From positions 63,219,493 to 63,283,492 of the forward strand of contig NC_080575.1 of NCBI RefSeq assembly GCF_029962835.1: 64,000 nucleotides of DNA, written 5' to 3'. Shown one piece after another: positions 56,661 through 64,000 of this stretch. Origin of the DNA: Magnolia sinica (Eukaryota; Streptophyta; Magnoliopsida; Magnoliales; Magnoliaceae). The stretch's first letter is position 1. Every line of letters begins with the position of its first letter. The notes under the pieces are model-generated. The model was not told where the DNA came from. It searched no databases and saw nothing but the letters and a program-made list of their open reading frames with translations. The position numbers and the translations under genes were made by a program.

Positions 56661-57774
56661 CATTTTGCTAGTCCCAGGTAAAGTATGCGAAAAATAAGTT
56701 TAATGCGCAATGTTCAACCTTTTGCAAAAAACAATCTTTTGTGTAATCAAGTATGAATTAGTAGACTCAAGATGAGAAATTGAGATTTTGAAGACCTAGA
56801 GCCGAACCATATAAGCAATTGATCAAGTAGGTTCTTTATCCATTAAGTCAAAGTATAGTTCGCATATCAAGTTTTTCAACGTGTTCAGTGAAAATACTAT
56901 ATTTTCATAATTAGCCATGCTCATCACTTCGAGATTGGTTGAAAACTTACGTACTGATTCCGAACTTATCCCCTTTTTCTTCTTTTTCCATTTTTTGATT
57001 TTATATCGACGGTTATTTGTATTTATTCCTCTTCTTTAGACATTACATGCTTTTCAAAGACATTTTTCATTCCCTCAAAGATGTTGGCATTCTTCATTCT
57101 TTACGACCTCCTTATCGATCTCCTATTTTTTAACTGGTTCTTTTTCTTCTTTTAAGGTGGATAAAACTCTCCGGACTCGGTTCTCAATATCTTTCAATGA
57201 TCATCATACTAACAATCAGAAAATCTAGTACTATTCATAAAAACAATTTGAATAACATAATATTTGAACTTACTCTTAATCACTTGAATGTAAGAACCAT
57301 AAGTGATAGGTCACGTAGTTGCTCTAACTCCAACAATTCAAAATTCGATTTCTATCTTAACTTCATGCTCAAAACAGTCTTAAATACACAACTTATCGCT
57401 TTCCAAATAGATAAACATTGAAAATTTTTCAAAAATTTTACTCAAAACTGAGAAAATACTGATTATGTTACCTAATCTCCCATCCCCAACCTAAAATCTA
57501 CATTGTCCTCAATGTAAAAGAAAGAAGCATGATTAGCAAAAGAGACAATAACATAAGTGAAGGAGAAGTGATGGAAAGATAGTACCTGATGAAGAGATTT
57601 TGTAGCTTTTTCCAAAAGATCTCAGCATGAAGGTGGGTTAGCACAAGAGTTAATCAACAAAAAACAAACTACCTAAAACTAACGGAAAGCAAACTATCCA
57701 AAATCGCATAAAGCCGACTATCTTAAAATGGCAGAAAATAATAGACCTAACTATACATCTGTCAGATTAGGAGA
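56661..57774 (-). other. Non-coding region between pol and 3' LTR
   Basis: This AT-rich stretch holds only short frames. In Athila-type elements an envelope-like gene can lie here, but no such frame, signal peptide or membrane segment is visible. Confidence 0.55.
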
Positions 57775-58865
57775 TCAATCCTGATAAATCGGATCATTCA
57801 GAGGTATGGACATGTCCTCTGAATCAAATTTCTCAATAAATGGCTTTAATCGATGTCCATTTACTTTGAATTCTTTGCCATTGTTCAGATCTTGTATCTC
57901 ATCGGCCACATGAGAATAGACATTAGTAACAGTGAAATGACCGGTCCAACGAGATCAGAGTTTGCTTGGAAAGAGATGTAACCGAGAATTATACAAGAGC
58001 ACTTTTTGACCTGGTGTGAATGATTTTCGAAGAATGTGTTGATCATGAAATACCTTCATCCTGTCCTTGTAAATTCTCGCGTTCTTGTATACATCATTCC
58101 GGATTTCGTCGAGTTCATTCAACTGAAGTTTGCGTAGCGAGCTAGCATTGTCTAAATTGAATTCAGATTTTTGATCACCCAGTAAGCCCTATGTTCCAAC
58201 TCCACAGGCAAGTGGCAAGCCTTCCCATAGACAAGTATAAAGGGAGACATTCCGATAGGTTTTAAATGCAGTACGGTAAGTCCATAAAGCATCGGTTAAT
58301 TGGACAAACCAATCTTTTCGATCAGGGTTAACCATTTTCTCTAAGATATGTTTAATTTTTCTATTGAAAATCTCATCTTGCCCACTTGTTAATCGTGGAT
58401 GACTTATTACAAAAATGTGAGCCCCCATCACTAATGATGGCTTGAGGCATTCCGAACCGGGAAATGATGTTCTCTTTTAAGAATTTAATGACCGTTTGGT
58501 GGTATTGTTCTGGCATAAAATTGCTTCAACCCATTTAGTGACATAGTCTACGGTGAGCAAAATATATAAATTTTCAAAAGATTGGAGGAATGGTCCCATG
58601 AAATCAATGCCCTAGTAATCAAATGCTTCAATGATCAGAATGGGGTTAAGAGGCATCATATTTTGACAGGACAATGCTCCCGACTTCTGACAATGCTCAC
58701 AAGTTTTGTAAAACTCATGAGTGTCCCTGAACATAGTGGGCCAGTAAAAGCCACACTGCAGAATCTTAGCCATGGTCTTTTTAGCAGAAAAGTGACCACC
58801 ACAGGCCTGAGAGTGACAGAAGGAGATGATGCTTTGGTGTTTATTGTTTGGCACACATCTCCTTA
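57775..58865 (-). pseudogene. Athila-like integrase
   Basis: The minus strand has the zinc-binding part [20 protein letters not shown] with [15 protein letters not shown] (H-H-C-C), then, after frame changes, GIDFMGPF-like sequence with the first catalytic Asp. It also has [20 protein letters not shown], where the catalytic Glu expected in NREIK is Lys, and [20 protein letters not shown]. The C-terminal part contains [16 protein letters not shown], a stop, SRWTGHFTVTNVYSHVADEI and NGHRLKPFIEKFDSEDMS, ending PIYQD at 57775. Several stops make it inactive. Confidence 0.85.
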
Positions 58866-60400
58866 ATATTTGGTCTAGGCAATATTTAAACAAATATGGA
58901 TCATCCCAGAAGAACTTACGAACCTTGGTGAAGAATTTTTTCTTATCTTTAGTAGTCCAACGTGTCGGCATGAAACTTGAGGTAAGATAATTAGCAATAT
59001 CAGCAAACCAATGTGAATGGGAGACTTTGAACAATTGTTCGTCAGGGAACATGTCATTTATATGTGTCGTCTCAAGGGAATAAGAGAGATCAAGGTGGGA
59101 AAGACGGTCAACCACTACATTCTCTACTCCCCTTTTATCTTTTATTTCCAAATCAAATTCTTGGAGTAGGAGGATCCATCTTATCAGGCGGGGCTTAGCA
59201 TCATTCTTAGAAAGAAGATACTTGAGCACTGCATGATCTGTATAAATGACGATCTTGGATCTAATCAAGTAGGACCTAAATTTGTCCAAAGCGAACATTA
59301 TGACTAAGAGTTCCTTTTCCGTAGTCGAGTAATTCACTTGGGTAGGATTTAGAGTTCTACTTGCGTAATGAATAACGTAGGGCTTCTTTTCTTTTCTCTG
59401 GCTTAGAACCACCCTAAGAGCATAGTCAGACACGTCGCACATAAGTTCAAAAGGAATGCTCCAGTCGGGTGGCTGCATGATATGTGCAGTGGTTAACATG
59501 TCCTTAAGCTTAGTAAAAGCTTCCTGGCATTGCTCAGTCCACTCGTATGGTGAATCCTTTTGAAGTAGATTACATAGAGGATGAGAGAGGTGAATAAAGT
59601 CCTTTGTGAATCTCCTGTAAAAATCGGCGTGTCCTAGGAAGGATCACATGTCTCGTATGTTCTTGGGTGGAGGCAAGTTAGAGATAAGATCAATTTTAGC
59701 CTTATCTACTTCAATTCCCTTGGATGAGATGATATGTCCAAGGATAATTCCCTTATAAACCATGAAATGACACTTCTCCTAATTGAGTACCAAATTCTTT
59801 TCTTCACATCTTTTCAGCACAAATTTAAGATTCTCTAAGCAATCGCTGAAAGATGGATCAAAGACAGAGAAGTCGTCTATGAAGCCCTCTAGATATTGCC
59901 CCACTATTTCAGAAAAAATACTCATCATACATCACTGAAAAGTGGAGGGGGCATTACACAGTCCGAATGGCACCCTTCGGTAAGCAAAGTGCCAAAGGGA
60001 CATGTGAATGTGGTCTTTTCCTGATCTTCAGGGGCTATCTCTATCTGATTGTAGCCTGAATATCTGTCAAGGAAACAACAATAGGAATGACCAGCTAACC
60101 TTTCTAAAATTTGATCAATGAAGGGTAGGAAAGTGGTTCTTCCTCGTGACGGTATTCAACTTCCTGTAGTCAATGCATATTCTCCAACTAATAGTAACTC
60201 TAGTTGGCATGAGTTCATTATGGGCATTGGCTACGGTGGTGATTCCGGACTTCTTAGGAACCACTTGAGTTGGACTCACTCATTGGCTATCGGATATTGG
60301 GTATATGATACCTACATCCAATAGTTTAAGAACCTCAGTCTTAACCACTTCCTTCATGTTTGTATTTAGTCTATGTTGTGATTACCGAGAGGTCTTCACA
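58612..60400 (-). pseudogene. Athila-like reverse transcriptase and RNase H
   Basis: From about 60300 down, shifting frames give SWRICIDYRKLNTVTRKNHF, FPLPFIDQILERLAGHSYCC and LDRYSGYNQIEIAPEDQEKT, then a damaged stretch and EGFIDDFSVFDPSFSDCLEN with the IDD catalytic pair. They continue with NLPPPKNIRDM and [20 protein letters not shown]. The long frame 59499-58612 carries RNase [41 protein letters not shown] and [20 protein letters not shown], then runs into the integrase zinc domain. The RT part is heavily mutated. Confidence 0.85.
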
Positions 60401-60737
60401 TTATCCTCAAGATAAATGCGGTGAGTACAAATCGAAGGGTTAATTCTCTTGAGATCCGCAATCGACCATCTAAGGGCTTCTTTGTGCTCAATAAGAGTAG
60501 AGATGATCATACTCTCCTATTCTTGCTCAAGGTGGGAAGAAGTCACCCGGTATGTCTTATCTTGACCTAAATAGACATATTTCAAATGAAAGGGCAAAGG
60601 TTTTAGGTCAAGCTTCAGTACCTTGAGGTTAGACGGTAGAGGCACCACATCAGTTTGGGACAATTCTTCAAATTATGGCTTCCACTGGTTAACTTCAAGT
60701 ACTGGCATAGTATTAAGCATGACACTCGTCTCCCTAA

Positions 60738-61808
60738 TCATGTCATCATCAAAATCATGGGATGGGACAGACACGTCTCTAGAGGGTCAGAGGATAAGGT
60801 CATCAAAGTCACGAAAGAGTCAATCATGTTAATGTCGTGGAAATCATCATCATCCTCTAACTGTTTTCCTGTGTTGAAAGAGAAATTCAACTCCAACGTC
60901 ATATTCCCGAAAGACATACTCATGACCCCATTCCTATAATTAATGATTGTGTTTGAAGTGGCAAGGAATGGGTGACCAAGAATGATGGGAATTTGAGTGC
61001 TCATATTACTAATGGGTTCCATATCGAGGATAATAAAATCTACCGAGTAGTAGAATCTGTCGACCTGGACCAACACATCCTCAATTACCCCTCTCGGTAC
61101 ATGAACTGAGTGGTCAACAAGTTGTAATGTGGTTAGGGTGGGTTTCAATTCACCCAAACGTAGCTGTTTGTAGACCGAGTAAGGAATCAAATTTAGGCTT
61201 GCTCTTATGTCAAGAAGTGCGTGCTTAATCCGGTAGTTCCCAATTATGTAAGTGATGGTTGGGCTACTGGGATCTTTGTACTGTTACGACACATCTTGCT
61301 TTAGGATGACACTCACTTTTTCAGTTAAAAAGATTTTCTTTTTGATACTTTGCTGTCTTTTGGTCGTACACAAATCTTTTAGAAATTTGGCATATGAAGG
61401 TATTTGCTTTACGGCATCAAGTAAAGGAATATTGACCTTCACTTGTTTCAACACCTCTAAAATGTCCTGAGAGTTAGAGAAAGGTTTTGGTGCAACCAAC
61501 CGTTGGGGGAATGGGGCAATCGGCTTGCCTTGAAATTCTGGTTCCAATTCTTGTGGAGCAGTGCTAGGTCTATCATTGTTGTCCTCTTCTGGGTCCTTAG
61601 GCTTTTTAGCCCTAACCGGAATAGTTTTGTCAATGGTCTTATCACTCTTAAGAATGGTGATAGATTTAGCTTGCTCAATCTGATTTGAAGAGCCTTGCTC
61701 CATCTGATTTGAAGAGCTTGGATCACTTATCTTGTATTGTGGTTTCAGATAGGGGAGATGTTGAGCAAGAAGCATCCCCCTTTCTATAACCGTAACACGT
61801 GAATCCAT
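60738..61808 (-). pseudogene. Athila-like protease region
   Basis: The frame 61808-61284 has IAPFPQRLVAPKPFSNSQDI and NIPLLDAVKQIPSYAKFLKD, the typical spacer before the Athila protease. After a frame break the protease reads ALLDIRASLNLIPYSVYKQL, where the expected D-L-G is D-I-R, then VHVPRGVIEDVLVQVDRFYY and QIPIILGHPFLATSNTIINY. The Gly to Arg change in the active-site loop should abolish activity. Confidence 0.82.
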
Positions 61809-62870
61809 CTTTTACATACATTTTGTAAGTTCTCGTATTTCTTGAGTAAGCTCTTGAGTTTATGTGGAATTTTGAACTGGTTCTTCCTGAGGTTTCACTT
61901 GATTTGGAATTTGATTAAAGAAACTTGTGGGGTAACAGCTTGTCCATTCCTCCAACTGAAGTTTGGATGATTTTTCCAATTAGGATTGCATGTATTAGAG
62001 GTAGGTCCATTGAAAGGGCTTTGGCAATTATTCACGACATTGGATTGCTCATTCAACACCTCTTGAAAGGAGAGGATTATTGGACAATTTTCAGTTGTGT
62101 GAACATTGCAAGCACAAATCCGCAAATAGTTTCCTTAACCATATCCTTCTTTAGTTCCATGGCCTCAAATTTCCTTATGAGATTAGACACTTTAACATTA
62201 ATATCATCATCCTCTTTAAGAAGGTATAATCCACCCCTCTCCTTTGATTGAGTGAGCCTAGAAGTGGTACTTGATTTTGGGTAAGTGTCTCATGATTGTG
62301 CATTTTTAGCAAGTCTATCCAAGTAGTCCTACACATCATCGAAATTTTTATTCATGAATTCTCTATTGCACATTGTCTCAACCAATTGGCGCATGGAAGA
62401 TGTTAGTCTATCATAGAAAAAGTGTGTAATGCACCATGTTTCAAAACCATTTTGTGGGCATGAACTGACAAGATCCTTGAACCGCTCCCAACATTGGAAG
62501 AATGTTTCATCCTCCTTTTGGGCGAAGTTCATAATTGACTTTCTAAGGGTGTTCGTTTTATGATGTGAAAAAAATTCTTTATGAATTCCCTTATCATGTC
62601 ATTCCATGTGCTAATAGATCTAGGACGTAGTGAATGCAACCATGTCTTAGCTTTCTCTTTCAAAGAAAATGGAAAGAGTTTTAGTCTGACCATGTCCTCA
62701 GACACGTTAGGAAAATATAAAGTGGTTATGATCTCATCAAACTCTTTCAAGTGCAAATATGGATTTTCAGATTCAAGTCCATAAAATTTTGGAAGGAGTT
62801 GGATCACCCCTGGCTTAATGTCTATATGTTTCGTATTTTCTGAAAAAATCATGCATGAGGGTGTACTCAC
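61809..62870 (-). pseudogene. Athila-like gag
   Basis: The start MSTPSCMIFSENTKHIDIKP leads to FYGLESENPYLHLKEFDEII and LFPFSLKEKAKTWLHSLRPR, then STWNDMIREFIKNFF, the classical retrotransposon gag core. In the next frame come DETFFQCWERFKDLVSSCPQ and FYDRLTSSMRQLVETM. A frameshift near 62530 and several stops between 62330 and 61810 disrupt it. The start is chosen at the first ATG of the long frame. Confidence 0.82.
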
Positions 62871-63578
62871 TCCTGCCGGTTATAAATAATCTTGCAAAGT
62901 ACGAGGCGGGGGTGCTTGATGCACCTCATTCTCATCCTAGAATTCCTCAACCCTAGGTTGAGGTTGTCTTCTCAGTTAATTAACTGGTTGATTTGCAGTC
63001 ATAACCTCAATTAACTCTGAGTATCTCGAGTGCTGTCTAATCATGTGATAGATAGATAACCCCTTAACCAATCCTCCTTCACTCAAAAGACGTCGAGTGT
63101 TATCACGAATTCACTTGGGCATGAAACACCCTCAGCCCTCAATTTCAGATTCTAACTTAAACCTAAAAGAGAGAAAGGAAATAGAAATCTAAAAATAGAA
63201 AGAGAGATGGAATTAAGAAGAAGTTACCAAATTGGAAGTTCCTAATTAAAATCCAGCAAAACAAAATAAAACAAGTCAGTTTCTAAAAACAAAAATTCTA
63301 AAATTAGAAAGTTCCTAAAAATAAAAATAGAAAGTAAACTAGTTTCTAAAAATGAAAAAGGACAGTTTCTAGAAAAAATAAAAAATAAAAAGTTTGTAAA
63401 AACTAATTAGGAAAGTTCTAAACCTAGAATTAGAAAGTAAGTTAGTTTCTAAGAAATCATAGAATTAGAAAGTTTCTAAAAATAGAAAACAAATCCTAAT
63501 CTAAAAATAGAAAATAGAAAAACCCTAATCTTAACCTAATTCTAAAACTAGCTAATCTCAGAAAAACGCAACCGTTAG
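62871..63578 (-). other. 5' untranslated leader of the Athila-like element
   Basis: It lies between the primer-binding site and gag, is A-rich on the plus strand (repeats of AGTTTCTAAAAAT around 63275-63480), and has no gene. Confidence 0.6.
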
Positions 63579-63596
63579 TCCCCGGCAACGGCGCTA
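63579..63596 (-). promoter_or_regulatory. Primer-binding site of the Athila-like element
   Basis: The minus strand reads TAGCGCCGTTGCCGGGGA, six bases after the LTR end. It matches the common plant gypsy site TGGCGCCGTTGCCGGGGA except for one base. Confidence 0.82.
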
Positions 63597-63602
63597 AAAA
63601 CT

Positions 63603-64000
63603 TGTTCACAACCCCAAGTGTAGGGTCACGAAGTAGTAATAATCTCGGTGAGACCGAGGTCAAATCCACAGGGACTAATCTCGTGTGTTTTCTGGAAGCA
63701 AATAGAAGAAGAACTAGAAAAAGATGAAAACCTAACTTTGAAATATTTGAGAGTAATTGTAAGATATTTAATGAAAAACTTAAGAAATTCAAAGGTAGGA
63801 AACTAGGGTTTCCAAAGATCCACTTGTAGAGATCAGGGAGATCTATGCTTGATTCAAGTAACACGATTGGAATCGGAGTCCCATCCTATGTAATTGGAAG
63901 ATATCTCAATAAAATCAAATATGAACTTCCTTTAACCTAATTCTCAATGGAAGAGTGGTGTGAGAACTGGAAGTGATACCATCGCAAAACCATGCCCAGG
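63603..64000 (-). repeat. 5' LTR of the Athila-like element, partial
   Basis: The U5 end (GGTTGTGAACA on the minus strand) starts at 63603, and the LTR continues past the window edge. It is closely similar to 55265-55665, the matching end of the 3' LTR, with scattered substitutions that show the element is not recent. Confidence 0.92.

Larger units (their letters stand above)
55265..64000 (-). mobile_element. Athila/Tat-like Ty3/gypsy element, runs off the right edge
   Basis: On the minus strand, right to left: 5' LTR (63603 to beyond 64000), primer-binding site (63596-63579), leader, gag (from 62870), protease, reverse transcriptase, RNase H, integrase (to 57775), a 1.1 kb non-coding region, polypurine tract, and 3' LTR (55265-56646). 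The roughly 390 bp of 5' LTR visible matches the 3' LTR closely. Frameshifts and stops occur throughout. No envelope-like frame was found between integrase and the 3' LTR. Confidence 0.9.

Noticed and set aside
56661-57774. Envelope-like gene in the Athila-like element
   Set aside because: Only short frames, with no signal peptide or membrane segment.

Overview
This is nuclear DNA of a flowering plant. The evidence is two exons of a plant-type argininosuccinate synthase gene, split by an intron with consensus splice dinucleotides, surrounded by plant transposable elements: L1-clade LINEs, hAT, PIF/Harbinger, Ty1/copia, Ty3/gypsy and one tRNA-derived SINE. A non-grass angiosperm, perhaps a magnoliid, is only a weak guess based on one dispersed repeat family (long inverted repeats ending in GGGCCCACCATGATGT-like sequence). 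No ribosomal RNA genes, CRISPR arrays, organelle inserts or bacterial genes were seen.

Layout from left to right. 1-4283: minus-strand exons of argininosuccinate synthase (1665-1847 and 3794-3842), with a small hAT element in the intron between them. 4283-10297: a minus-strand LINE (LINE1) split by a hAT element (4489-8227). That hAT element carries several long-inverted-repeat elements, one of which is itself split by a smaller hAT (6911-7607). 10298-15594: a 5.3 kb hAT (copy 1, minus strand) with a decayed BED/DUF659 transposase. 15595-24612: a plus-strand LINE (LINE2) whose reverse transcriptase is split by hAT copy 2 (17253-22401, plus strand, perfect 8-bp target duplication). 24620-29590: a plus-strand gypsy protease relic interrupted by a minus-strand Ty3/gypsy element that keeps its 3' LTR. 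29590-32777: dispersed repeats, a possible first exon, and a solo LTR. 32778-43400: a 10.6 kb PIF/Harbinger element bounded by TTA duplications. It holds a transposase, a Myb/SANT-like gene, a third gene with an RNase H1 N-terminal-like domain and a C-terminal membrane anchor, a SINE, and another hAT (41109-42519). 44844-50271: a nearly complete but decayed Ty1/copia element with two LTRs, primer-binding site and polypurine tract. 50280-55264: dispersed repeats, and a hAT (52857-53698) with a CT-rich minisatellite and a perfect target duplication. 55265-64000: a minus-strand Athila/Tat-like Ty3/gypsy element whose 5' LTR runs off the right edge.

Almost all coding sequence here belongs to mobile elements, and every element gene is broken by stops or frameshifts. 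The most notable observations are an LTR promoter block that looks shared between the copia element and the unrelated Athila-like element; the third, possibly membrane-anchored gene in the Harbinger element; the pair of large inverted hAT copies with ~165-bp tandem repeats beside one terminus; and a nest of insertions that can be unpicked from target duplications. I do not see a clearly new defence or metabolic system. Boundaries given as approximate are read by eye.
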